A stretch of DNA of 64,000 bases from the NCBI RefSeq assembly GCF_001182745.1, contig NZ_LN868938.1, forward strand, positions 186,001-250,000, given 5' to 3'. This DNA is from Nocardia farcinica. Lineage in GTDB: Bacteria; Actinomycetota; Actinomycetes; Mycobacteriales; Mycobacteriaceae. Made by a program: the position numbers and the translations under genes. The notes under the pieces were generated by a model, which saw only the letters and a list, made by a program, of their open reading frames with translations, made no database searches and was not told where the DNA came from. Positions 9,729 through 16,648 of this stretch are shown in pieces. Positions within the stretch are counted from its first letter, which is position 1, and the number at the start of each line of letters is the position of its first letter.

Positions 9729-9788
9729 TTGCGTATGGCGGCCATACGTGCGTATGATGTTCATACACCGAGCGGGAGATGGTCCCGC
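9729..9788 (+). promoter_or_regulatory. Promoter with two tandem 15-bp palindromic operators and leader hairpin
   Basis: -35 TTGCGT (9729-9734), 18-bp spacer, -10 TATGAT (9753-9758). GTATGGCGGCCATAC (9733-9747) overlaps the -35 and spacer; GTATGATGTTCATAC (9752-9766) covers the -10. Both are perfect palindromes with 6-bp arms (GTATGG/CCATAC and GTATGA/TCATAC), 19 bp centre to centre, so one dimeric repressor could cover the promoter twice. A hairpin GCGGGA-GATGG-TCCCGC (9772-9788) follows near the expected transcript start. Confidence 0.75.
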
Positions 9789-9811
9789 ACCCGAGAACCG
9801 GAGGACTCGCC

Positions 9812-10363
9812 ATGTACTACCTTGCCGAAAAGCGCGTCGCGGAGCTGCTGGAGCTGGGCGTCGACATCGACACCATCGTCGCCAAGACCGGCGTCACCAA
9901 GCTCAGCGACGGCTGGCACGCGCAGAACCGCCGCGGCGACGACGCACTCGACGCGCTGCTCGCCGAAGCCCACGAGCGCAAGGCCCTGCTCGACCGCATC
10001 GAGTTCTTGGCTGTGGCCATCGGCGAGGACGGACCCGCCCGCCGCGCCGGCGCCGACGCCAAGAACCCGACCTTGGACGGGCTGCGCGCGGTCATCGCCG
10101 GTGTCGAGAAGTACGCCCGCGCCAAGAACATCGACATCCGCACCGACGCGGAGAAGGCCGCCCCCGAACCCACCGCCACCCCCAGGCAGATCTACTACAT
10201 CACCAGCCTGCTGGAGGGTCGCGCCGCCGCGGGTGAGGGTGGCGGGTTCTTCTCCACCAAGGGCCTCTACCGCGGCGACGGCAGCGTCGACCGCGACGCC
10301 GTCGCCGCCCTGACCCGCAAGCAGGCCTCCGCCCTCATCGACAGCCTGCGCGGCACCTACTGA
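9812..10363 (+). CDS. DUF3072-like protein, first gene of plus-strand island, 183 aa
   Basis: ATG preceded by CCGGAGGACTCGCC. The N-terminus (AEKRVAELLELGVDIDTIVAKTGV) looks like a helical, HTH-type segment. The C-terminal 60 residues (TPRQIYYITSLLEGR, then LTRKQASALIDSL) resemble the short DUF3072 fold seen in actinobacterial and phage proteins. No enzyme motif. Transcribed against the surrounding virion genes, from a promoter masked by tandem operators, as expected for a gene expressed in the lysogen or very early. Exact role unknown. Confidence 0.75.
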   Translation: MYYLAEKRVAELLELGVDIDTIVAKTGVTKLSDGWHAQNRRGDDALDALLAEAHERKALLDRIEFLAVAIGEDGPARRAGADAKNPTLDGLRAVIAGVEKYARAKNIDIRTDAEKAAPEPTATPRQIYYITSLLEGRAAAGEGGGFFSTKGLYRGDGSVDRDAVAALTRKQASALIDSLRGTY

Positions 10364-10375
10364 CCACCTCCCACC

Positions 10376-10398
10376 GGGCCGCGCACCGAGCGCGGCCC
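10376..10398 (+). terminator. GC-rich hairpin between island genes
   Basis: GGGCCGCGC (10376-10384) pairs with GCGCGGCCC (10390-10398), nine perfect base pairs with a short loop. There is no T-tract, so it may be a partial terminator or an mRNA stability element between the first and second island genes. Confidence 0.5.
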
Positions 10399-10421
10399 GG
10401 TCCCATCATCGAGAGGACGCC

Positions 10422-10874
10422 ATGTCCACACACCGCGACCCCGGCCAATACTGGTGGGTCGGCGTCGACACCGACCGGCTGCTGTCGCTGACCGGCTGGA
10501 TCGGCGACACCCCGGAGGGCCAAGCCGCTTTTCTGCTGCTCTACCCCCACGCGATGGACGCCGCCGCACGGATGCGCAAGCTCGCCGAAGTGCTGGAGCT
10601 GGCACCTGGACCCACGAGCCCGCCCCCAGACACCCACCAGGTCGACGCGGTCATCGACGGCGACCGGCTCACCCTGCGCCTGCCCGGCTTGCAGGTCAGC
10701 ATCCCGATCCACGCCGACTACGCCGCCGCAGCAGCCCGCGGCTGGGGCGTGCTCGTCATCGGCCAGGACGGCTGGGACGGACGCTGGTCCGGCATCGACA
10801 CCTACCTGTCACGGCGCGGCTTCACCCGTATCCACCACGGCCGCATCGTCATCCACCCGGGAGACCCGACATGA
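10422..10874 (+). CDS. Hypothetical protein of plus-strand island, 150 aa
   Basis: ATG at MSTHRDPGQYWWVG with GAGAGGACGCC upstream. Small soluble protein with a predicted alpha/beta character; WWVGVDTDRLLSLTGWIGDTPEG at the N-terminus and TYLSRRGFTRIHHGRIV at the C-terminus. No recognised domain. Its stop overlaps the start of the next gene by ATGA, so the two are translationally coupled. Small uncharacterised proteins next to an HTH gene and palindromic operators are typical of anti-CRISPR operons, but nothing in its own sequence proves that. Confidence 0.75.
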   Translation: MSTHRDPGQYWWVGVDTDRLLSLTGWIGDTPEGQAAFLLLYPHAMDAAARMRKLAEVLELAPGPTSPPPDTHQVDAVIDGDRLTLRLPGLQVSIPIHADYAAAAARGWGVLVIGQDGWDGRWSGIDTYLSRRGFTRIHHGRIVIHPGDPT

Positions 10875-11473
10875 CCACCGACGCCACCACGACAGCAGCC
10901 GCAGCCGCACGCATCCGGGCGGCCCGCGACGCAGCCGGTGCCGCACAGGCGGCTTTCGAGCAGGCCATCCGCGACGAGGTCGCCGCCGACCGCATCACAC
11001 CCTCCGACGTTGCCCGCGCGCTTGGCACGAAGAACCGGCAGCGCGTCTACGCGATACTCGGCCGCGGCGACGATGGCGCGGCACCCACCAATCCGCCCCT
11101 GCGCCCGGTCGTGTACCTTCGCGGCGCCGGCCGCCCCGACGCCGTGTGGACCCGGGTCCGGGAAGCCATGTGGGCGCGTGGCTGGACGACCATCAGTGAC
11201 CGCACCAGCGCATGGCACCTGGCGCGCGGCGGAACTCCCGTGGTCCTCTGCGATTTCAGCGCGGACCTCGACCACCCCAGCCCAGCACCCGGCGGTGGCA
11301 CATGGTTCGGCTACGACCGATACGTCGTCGTGGGCAAGGTCCGCGCCAAATACGGTGACGACGGCGAGGCGATGCTGCCGCGCATCAACGGCTGCGAGCA
11401 CCCGATCCGCCTCGGTGACGATGTTGACGAGCACGCCCTGGCCCGATGGGTAGCGGAAGCCTTCGCCGACTGA
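10871..11473 (+). CDS. HTH-domain protein upstream of the CRISPR-repeat-like RNA, 200 aa
   Basis: ATG overlaps the previous stop. Residues about 35-65 (ITPSDVARALGTKNRQRVYAIL) read as a helix-turn-helix; the C-terminal 125 residues (VYLRGAGRPDAVWTRVREAMW... DEHALARWVAEAF) form a separate compact domain resembling HTH-linked actinophage proteins of unknown function. It could bind the twin palindromes at 9733-9766 and autoregulate the island. The promoter of the following RNA overlaps its last codons. Regulator assignment is inference. Confidence 0.75.
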   Translation: MTTDATTTAAAAARIRAARDAAGAAQAAFEQAIRDEVAADRITPSDVARALGTKNRQRVYAILGRGDDGAAPTNPPLRPVVYLRGAGRPDAVWTRVREAMWARGWTTISDRTSAWHLARGGTPVVLCDFSADLDHPSPAPGGGTWFGYDRYVVVGKVRAKYGDDGEAMLPRINGCEHPIRLGDDVDEHALARWVAEAFAD

Positions 11474-11479
11474 TATCGT
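11451..11479 (+). promoter_or_regulatory. Promoter for the CRISPR-repeat-like RNA
   Basis: TAGCGG (11451-11456), exactly 17 bp, then TATCGT (11474-11479). The -10 is identical to the -10 of two other promoters of this prophage (34827-34832 and 42709-42714 region, minus strand). Transcription would start near 11486, within the first bases of the first repeat. It overlaps the 3' end of the preceding gene. The -35 is a weak match. Confidence 0.5.
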
Positions 11480-11484
11480 CTGCC

Positions 11485-11619
11485 GTGGTCCCCGCGGTGC
11501 GGGGATGACCCCCGTTCTGCCTTTGCACTGCAATTTGAACGGGTGTACACCCTCCCCGCGCACGCGGGGATGAGCCAAGTCTGGTTCTAGACCCTCCCCG
11601 CGCTGGCGGGGTGTGAAGA
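11485..11619 (+). ncRNA. Three type I-E CRISPR-repeat-like hairpins, candidate repeat-mimic RNA
   Basis: Repeat-like units at 11485-11513, 11549-11577 and 11591-11619. The middle one has the core CTCCCCGCGCACGCGGGG then ATGAGCC, i.e. the stem plus the 5'-handle-like tail of actinobacterial type I-E repeats. The first keeps CCCCGC-GGT-GCGGGG with ATGACC; the third keeps the stem CCCCGC-GCTG-GCGGGG but has a degraded tail. The intervals are 35 and 13 nt, not the regular 32-33 of a true array, and the 35-nt one itself folds (CCCGTTC with GAACGGG). No cas gene is present. Most like the solitary repeat units (Racr-type RNA anti-CRISPRs) described in phages. Confidence 0.55.
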
Positions 11620-11645
11620 CCCCGGCACTTCGGTGCCGGGGTCTT
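11616..11645 (+). terminator. Strong UUCG-tetraloop terminator after the repeat-like RNA
   Basis: AAGACCCCGGCAC (11616-11628) pairs perfectly with GTGCCGGGGTCTT (11633-11645) around a C(TTCG)G tetraloop, followed by a pyrimidine-rich tail. Thirteen base pairs make this one of the most stable hairpins in the window; it ends a transcript of about 160 nt starting near 11486. Confidence 0.85.
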
Positions 11646-11704
11646 CCTTCCTTCTGTCACCCACTTGCACCACTCGACATGTGTGTGCCGAGCAGGCCCG
11701 CAAG

Positions 11705-11836
11705 ATGTGCGAGCAGGACGTGACCGCGCAGATCATCGACGCCGCCGAGGACCGGCGCGCCGCGCTGACCGCCGAGCGGGACCGCCTGCTGGCCCGGCTC
11801 GCCGAAATCGACACCGAACTCGCCGAACTCGCCTGA
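11705..11836 (+). CDS. Small helical protein, 43 aa
   Basis: From MCEQDVTAQIIDAAEDRR to LAEIDTELAELA, a single amphipathic coiled-coil helix. Upstream there is TTGCAC (11664-11669) followed by a spacer ending GTGTGTG, as in the prophage promoter family, but the -10 is lost (CCGAGC), so this is a decayed copy. A GTG 24 bases upstream is an alternative start. Last gene of the plus-strand island. Confidence 0.5.
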   Translation: MCEQDVTAQIIDAAEDRRAALTAERDRLLARLAEIDTELAELA

Positions 11837-11849
11837 CCCCCCGGACACG

Positions 11850-11883
11850 GACAGCCCCGCCACCACACGGTGCCGGGGCTGTC
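11850..11883. terminator. Hairpin between converging genes
   Basis: GACAGCCCCG (11850-11859) and CGGGGCTGTC (11874-11883) form a 10-bp stem between the end of the plus-strand island and the end of the leftward structural gene at 11897; it can serve both strands. Confidence 0.65.
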
Positions 11884-11896
11884 TCCGTCGACAGGC

Positions 11897-12292
11897 TCAG
11901 GCCCCGCCGGTGACGCTCACGTGCACGTCCACCCCGGCCACGCCCACACCCGCCCCGTCGAGCACCCGCACCACCGCGCCCGTGCTCGACACCGACTCCA
12001 CCACCACCGAATACGCCACCACCCCAGCCGGGACCGCTGACACCACCGGCACCGCCAGCTCGGGGAACGCCACCGCCGCACGGCCGTCCTGCCCGGTGGT
12101 GGCCACAGCGGCGTGCACGCGCGGTAGACACGCCTCGAACGCGGCGAAGGTGGTCACCTTCAGCTCGGCGTAGGGCACCGGCGGCGGTTCCCAATCCGGG
12201 TAGATCAGCCGGTATTCCTCGATGTTGCGGGCGGTGATCATCTGCTCGATCAGCTCCACCAGCTCCTCGAACTGGGGCATGGTCAGCGACAA
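11897..12292 (-). CDS. Virion-associated protein, 131 aa
   Basis: TTG start chosen because AGGAGG lies five to six bases upstream; an in-frame ATG four codons later is the alternative. N-terminus is helical (MPQFEELVELIEQMI), C-terminus is a beta-rich, Ig-like stretch (VVRVLDGAGVGVAGVDVHVSVTGG) like carbohydrate-binding or appendage domains on phage fibres. Last gene of the leftward run before the opposite-strand island. Confidence 0.6.
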   Translation of the reverse strand: MSLTMPQFEELVELIEQMITARNIEEYRLIYPDWEPPPVPYAELKVTTFAAFEACLPRVHAAVATTGQDGRAAVAFPELAVPVVSAVPAGVVAYSVVVESVSSTGAVVRVLDGAGVGVAGVDVHVSVTGGA

Positions 12293-12301
12293 CGGATCCT
12301 C

Positions 12302-13006
12302 CTAGACGGTGAGGTCGCGGGCGCGGACCTGCGACAAGGCCGACGAATACTGGTTCTGCAAGAAGTTCGGGAAGTTCGCCTCGGCGCCGATGAACCAGCG
12401 CCGCCGAAAGACGTCTCCCGCCGGCACCACACCGGCTGTGTCGTCCCAGGTGAGGGAGGGTGCGCCGTTGATCAGCAGCGTGAACATGCTCTGGGTCGCG
12501 CTGTACATGCGTCGCCGGAAGGTGATCGTCGCGGTGGTGGTGGAGGCGGTCCCGGTCGTGGCCCGCGTGGTCTGCCCCGTCAAGTTCGTCGCGGTCCCCG
12601 GAGCCGGTATCGAGGAGGACTCCCAGGTCATGATGCGGGTGCCGCCAGCGGGGCCGGTCGTGCGCGATGTCGTCGCGTACACCAGCACCATGCCGGGGCC
12701 GGGCCCGTCCTCGAGCATGCCGACGCCGAAGCTGGTGAAATTGGCGACCGACCCGGTGCCGACCGGCGGCTGTATCGGTACCTCCAGCTCCCAATTGTCG
12801 GTGAAAAGGCGGCCACCGTAGTCGCCGACATAGGTCTCCCACGACCCGGTGCGCGCGGTGTTGCTGGGTAGCGGCCGGGACTGGGCCCGGTTCGTGGCCA
12901 CGACCAGATTCCCGAACTCGGGCCGCCACGCAGGGCCCAGGTCGGCACTGTCGGGACGGTCGAACGTGTCGCGGTAGTCGGCCAGCGCGGGCGGCCCGGT
13001 GATCAT
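12302..13006 (-). CDS. Tail appendage-like beta-rich protein, 234 aa
   Basis: ATG overlaps the stop of the upstream gene (ATGA). Starts with DYRDTFDRPDSADLGPAW, a phrase common at the N-terminus of phage appendage domains with a jelly-roll/LamG-like fold, then a Thr/Ser-rich beta region and WFIGAEANFPNFLQN near the end. Likely a surface or receptor-related virion protein. No enzyme motif; assigned from composition and context. Confidence 0.55.
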   Translation of the reverse strand: MITGPPALADYRDTFDRPDSADLGPAWRPEFGNLVVATNRAQSRPLPSNTARTGSWETYVGDYGGRLFTDNWELEVPIQPPVGTGSVANFTSFGVGMLEDGPGPGMVLVYATTSRTTGPAGGTRIMTWESSSIPAPGTATNLTGQTTRATTGTASTTTATITFRRRMYSATQSMFTLLINGAPSLTWDDTAGVVPAGDVFRRRWFIGAEANFPNFLQNQYSSALSQVRARDLTV

Positions 13007-13410
13007 CGCCGCACCACCCGCAACTCGGCTTTCATCTGCGCGCCCGGCGTGGCGTTCACGCTGGTGAAGTACGCCCACAGCAGCGTATCGGCGTCGAGGT
13101 CGATACTGGCCGCCGTCCACGCAGGCGACACCGCGGGCGTGGCGGCGGTCCCGGCGAGCGGGGTGAGCGGGTCACCCACCCGCAGCTCGGCGGCGATGGT
13201 CCCGCCCGAACCCGCGGTGTGGATGCGGTACCGGATGCCGGTGACGGTCAAGTTGTAGGGCACGACGATCGGCATGTCCTGCTGGCCGACGCCCTGCGCG
13301 TGCAGGGTGTGGGTCTGCCACCACTGCAACACGTCGACCTGCGCGCCCGCGGACCCGCCACCGGCGCGCAGGTCACCGGTGGCGTCATCGAGGTACACCG
13401 GGCGGATCAT
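13003..13410 (-). CDS. Beta-rich structural protein, 135 aa
   Basis: Begins MIRPVYLDDATGDLRAGGGS. The body (MPIVVPYNLTVTGIRYRIHTAGSG ... DADTLLWAYFTSVNATPG) is consistent with a small beta-sandwich like those on tail fibres. Coupled by ATGA overlap to the next gene and 3 bp after the previous one. No family recognised. Confidence 0.55.
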   Translation of the reverse strand: MIRPVYLDDATGDLRAGGGSAGAQVDVLQWWQTHTLHAQGVGQQDMPIVVPYNLTVTGIRYRIHTAGSGGTIAAELRVGDPLTPLAGTAATPAVSPAWTAASIDLDADTLLWAYFTSVNATPGAQMKAELRVVRR

Positions 13411-13413
13411 CGG

Positions 13414-13917
13414 CTACGCCAGAACGATCGGCTGACCGGGCTCGAAATTCACCGTCGTCGCCGAGGTGGCGACACCCAGCCGCTGCACCACCTGACCAGT
13501 ACCGGCCGGCGGCGTAGACGTCGCCAGCCCCGGCGTGGTGGACAGGAACACGTCACCGGGGGTTTGGCTGGTGACCTGCGTGTTGGTGGCCTCCAGGTAG
13601 ACCGTGGCCATCGCGCCGGAGGCGACGGCAGCGAGCACGAACCCGTGCGCGTGCTTGCCCGCGGTCGACGCGTCGGCCTTGCGCACCCGCGCGCCGCCGG
13701 CGTTGTGGATGTTGACGAAATCCCCGGCCGCGAGCGCTTCGCTGGCCTGGATCTGTTGGGTGTCGGCACCGATACCGACCGGCATCAGCGAGGGATCGAG
13801 TCGGCCGGTCGGGTCGAGGGCGGGGATGTCGCCGGCGTTCGCCGCGCCCGCCGAGGCGACGGTGGCCTCGATCTCTGTCAGCGTGCCCGCGACCTGCCGA
13901 ATGTACTTGTCTGCCAT
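13414..13917 (-). CDS. Fibre/decoration-type protein, 167 aa
   Basis: N-terminal MADKYIRQVAGTLTEIEATVASAG is helical; residues about 30-50 (ALDPTGRLDPSLMPVGI) form the short repeat-type linker common in phage fibre proteins; the C-terminal half (TAGKHAHGFVLAAVASGAMATVYLEATN...) resembles DUF2190-like decoration domains. A good AGGAGAACTCG precedes the ATG. Likely displayed on capsid or tail. Confidence 0.6.
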   Translation of the reverse strand: MADKYIRQVAGTLTEIEATVASAGAANAGDIPALDPTGRLDPSLMPVGIGADTQQIQASEALAAGDFVNIHNAGGARVRKADASTAGKHAHGFVLAAVASGAMATVYLEATNTQVTSQTPGDVFLSTTPGLATSTPPAGTGQVVQRLGVATSATTVNFEPGQPIVLA

Positions 13918-13926
13918 CGAGTTCTC

Positions 13927-14709
13927 CTACGTCAATGCGATGGGTTGGGTCGGCGCGTACTCGACCGTGACCGGGTCGACGGGCAGCGCGGCGCGCCGCA
14001 CCCACACTGCGCCGGGCGGAATGGTGTGGGTGAGCATCCCGTTCGTGCCGACCAGCAGCGGCACCCCCGGCGTCCACGTCCACGACAGCTCGGTCACCTC
14101 CCCGCCGGTGACGAGGTCGGCCACCGCGCCCGCCGCCCACGCCGAGGTCGTCAACCACACAGGCCGGTTCAGGTGCGCGGGGTCGGTGGCGTCCGCGTAC
14201 TCCACCGTGCCGTCGTCGCGGGGCACGACCAGGCGGTGCCCGCCGAGCGGGTGCGCGGCCACCGCCTGCACCACGCAACACCCGCCGCCGCCAGGGCCGG
14301 GAGGCCCCGGCGGGCCCGGCACCGGCACCGCGACAGCGCCGGTTTCGGGGACCGGCACCGCGGCGATGTAGCCGAGCCCGCCGACCGGCCCGCACCCCAC
14401 CGCGCCCTCCACCCACAGGATCGGCTCATGGTCGGGGTAGTCCAGCCACAGCTGCGCCCACGCCCGCGACGGCACCAACGCCACCTGTTCGGCCGGGACC
14501 GACCAAGCCATGAGCGCGCCGGTGATCGTGGCAGGCCATATCGCTTCGAACGCGGTGCCGCGCATGGTGAGCCGCAGCCACGCCGACGTCCCGGCAGGCC
14601 ACGGCAGCGGGGTACCGGCCTGCGTGCGCAGCTCGATCTGACCCTGAAACGCGGCATCGGCGTTCAGGGTCAGACGGAGTGTGCCCGCAGGCCAGCCGAG
14701 GGTGAGCAC
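13927..14709 (-). CDS. Structural protein with collagen-like segment, 260 aa
   Basis: GTG start 3 bp after the major tail protein stop. The N-terminal 100 residues (LTLGWPAGTLRLTLNADAAFQ ... SAWLRLTM) look like the LtfC-type beta-sandwich of actinophage virions. Residues about 130-140 are collagen-like (GPPGPPGPGGGG) and link to a beta-rich C-terminus. Such architecture fits a fibre or capsid-surface protein. Family identity is tentative. Confidence 0.6.
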   Translation of the reverse strand: MLTLGWPAGTLRLTLNADAAFQGQIELRTQAGTPLPWPAGTSAWLRLTMRGTAFEAIWPATITGALMAWSVPAEQVALVPSRAWAQLWLDYPDHEPILWVEGAVGCGPVGGLGYIAAVPVPETGAVAVPVPGPPGPPGPGGGGCCVVQAVAAHPLGGHRLVVPRDDGTVEYADATDPAHLNRPVWLTTSAWAAGAVADLVTGGEVTELSWTWTPGVPLLVGTNGMLTHTIPPGAVWVRRAALPVDPVTVEYAPTQPIALT

Positions 14710-14711
14710 GG

Positions 14712-15830
14712 TCAGTAGATGCCGCCCTGCTGCGTCTCCACCACGGTGACACCGGGGTTGGTGCCGCCGGTGAGGTTGTCGGTACCGACCAGCAGCGGCA
14801 GGTTCATCCCGGCCAGCGCGCCGACGAACGTCACCGTGTACGGGCCGCCCGCCGAGCCGGTGACGGTGACGTTGTCCTCACCGATGGACGGCAGCGCCTC
14901 CAACGCGGCCTGCACCGCGGTCGGGGTCGCGTCGAACGGCAGCGCGGTGGTGCTGTCGGCCTGGAACGCCAGGTTGAACGTCCCACCGGTCGGCGTGCCG
15001 GTGAGGGTGACGGTCTGAATCTCGTTGGTGCCGACCGCATCGCAGGGCGGCTGCGACGGCGCGATCGGTGCGGCGGTCTCCCCGTAGTAGGGGCTGGGCA
15101 GCACCAGCGGGCACGCGCCATCGGTCGGCTCCGGCGGCGCGATCGTGGTCTCGAAAATGCGCAGGTGCTGGCCCGGCTTCATGGGCGCGAGCATGCGGCC
15201 CGCCGTGTTGGACGAGTCGATCGCGACCACGTTGTACGGGCCGCGACCCCACCGCACCGGCGACGACGTGCGACCGGTCAGCGAGAACGTCGACACCTGC
15301 GCCCCGATCTGCAAGTCGCCCGACAGCGCGAATTCCTTCACGACACCGAGCAGGACGTACCCGTACTTGGTGATGCCGGCCCCGGCACCGCCGACGAGGA
15401 TGTCGTCGGTGGTGGGAATGTCGGTGCACTCGTCGTCCGCGCCGACACCGGTCCACAACTCGAGCGCCACACCGCGGTTGTCGGGCTGGGTCTTGCGGTC
15501 GGAGAAGCCGATCGGCTTCCCGTCGAAGCTGGTCACCAGCTCCCAGTCCAGCAGCATGTTGTAGAGCGCGGTGCTGACCTTGCACAGCTCCAGCGCGGCG
15601 TTCCACCATTTGCGCTCGGCCTTGTTGCGGTCGGCCACGCAGATCGCACCGTCGGCGTTGGTCTGCTCGATGTCCTCTGCCTCACGCATCTGCGGAGACA
15701 AGGTTGCAGTCACGAAACCGTTGGTCACGAGCCGCGAGCGCGGACCCGCCAGGGGCATACCGCAGGAGTCGACCAGGGTCGCGCGCAGCCGCTTCCCCTT
15801 CACCACGCCGAATTCGGCATCACCAGCCAC
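14712..15830 (-). CDS. Major tail protein with C-terminal Ig-like decoration domain, 372 aa
   Basis: GTG start with GAGGAG upstream. Residues 1-270 match the layout of actinophage major tail (tube) proteins (VKGKRLRATLVDSCGMPLAG; ADRNKAERKWWNAALELC). Residues about 285-372 are an added domain (NEIQTVTLTGTPTGGTFNL ... LTGGTNPGVTVVE) that also ends the capsid protein of this prophage. The tube domain should form the tail shaft; the extra domain should decorate it. Confidence 0.75.
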   Translation of the reverse strand: MAGDAEFGVVKGKRLRATLVDSCGMPLAGPRSRLVTNGFVTATLSPQMREAEDIEQTNADGAICVADRNKAERKWWNAALELCKVSTALYNMLLDWELVTSFDGKPIGFSDRKTQPDNRGVALELWTGVGADDECTDIPTTDDILVGGAGAGITKYGYVLLGVVKEFALSGDLQIGAQVSTFSLTGRTSSPVRWGRGPYNVVAIDSSNTAGRMLAPMKPGQHLRIFETTIAPPEPTDGACPLVLPSPYYGETAAPIAPSQPPCDAVGTNEIQTVTLTGTPTGGTFNLAFQADSTTALPFDATPTAVQAALEALPSIGEDNVTVTGSAGGPYTVTFVGALAGMNLPLLVGTDNLTGGTNPGVTVVETQQGGIY

Positions 15831-15921
15831 GACAGTTCTCCTCGAAAGTCAATGTGAGGTTGTGTGCGTGGCTGCCCAGGCCCGTCGACAGCGCAGAGTA
15901 AAGAGGCGGGGTGCAGTGGGG

Positions 15922-16365
15922 TCAGTTCGTCCAATCCCCGAGCGGCGCCTCACCGCGCAGCACCCGCTGAAGGTCTTCCTTCACCGCGGCGAGCTTGCTG
16001 TTCACCGCGGTGAGTTGGTCACGCAGAGCCGCTATCTCGGTGCGCAACGCTTGGTTGTCGGCGTGCGATGCCCGCAGCTCCTCGCGCAGCATGCGGCGTT
16101 CCTCGGCCATCTCCGCGCGCAGGCTCGCCCGTTCCTCCTGCATCTCGTCCACCAGCCGCCGGTACGCCTCGGCCACCGTGCGTTCCGCCTCCGCGCGTAC
16201 GTTCTCCGCCTCGGCCTGCGTGCGTTCCGCCTCCGCGCGGGTGCTCTCGGCCTCGGCCGCGGTGCGTTCGACCTCGGCGGCCCGCCGCTTGCGCTCCACG
16301 ACACCGGTCACGACAGCACCGAGGGCGCCGGACCCGAGCGCGGCCACCCCGAGTTCGACAATCAC
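15922..16365 (-). CDS. Membrane-anchored coiled-coil protein next to holin, 147 aa
   Basis: GTG start (VIVELGVAALGSGALGAVVTGVV): one N-terminal membrane segment of about 20 residues followed by roughly 110 residues of charged coiled coil built from near-repeats such as RAEAERTQAEAE. It starts 4 bp after the holin stop, so it may be a lysis partner (holin accessory or spanin-like). Alternatively it is a virion-associated membrane protein. Confidence 0.6.
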   Translation of the reverse strand: MIVELGVAALGSGALGAVVTGVVERKRRAAEVERTAAEAESTRAEAERTQAEAENVRAEAERTVAEAYRRLVDEMQEERASLRAEMAEERRMLREELRASHADNQALRTEIAALRDQLTAVNSKLAAVKEDLQRVLRGEAPLGDWTN

Positions 16366-16369
16366 CAGA

Positions 16370-16648
16370 TCACCCCAGATCCGTTGGTAGGCCGTGCCGG
16401 GCGCGGGGTTCGGGGCGCAGCAGTGACGGGGACTCCGGGTCACCGACCGTGGTGGAGACGACGGAGGACAGCAGCGACAGCGCCGCCGCCCACGCCGCCA
16501 CGCCGACCGCGCCGACGACGAAAGCCCACGGGATTCCGCCGGTGATGAGCGCGCCGGTCGAGACGGCGGACAGCAGCGCGAGCAGGGTTTGCGCGAACGT
16601 CTTCACCGCGCGCTCGGCCGCGGCGTGCCAAAACTGCCTACTCAGCAT
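16370..16648 (-). CDS. Holin, r1t type, 92 aa
   Basis: MLSRQFWHAAAERAVKTFAQTLLALL followed by a second hydrophobic helix and GDPESPSLL: the FW.DAAERA.KTFAQ start, two membrane helices and GDP.SPS tail are the signature of the phage r1t holin family. It should form membrane lesions at lysis. The gene lies inside the virion block, and no endolysin is in the window. A second in-frame ATG with the same ribosome-binding site occurs 57 bases upstream (16705), giving a possible longer form. Confidence 0.8.
   Translation of the reverse strand: MLSRQFWHAAAERAVKTFAQTLLALLSAVSTGALITGGIPWAFVVGAVGVAAWAAALSLLSSVVSTTVGDPESPSLLRPEPRARHGLPTDLG

Noticed and set aside
11485..11619. A genuine CRISPR array
   Set aside because: Only three units, intervals of 35 and 13 nt, the third unit lacks the conserved tail, and no leader or cas genes are visible; kept as a repeat-like RNA instead.
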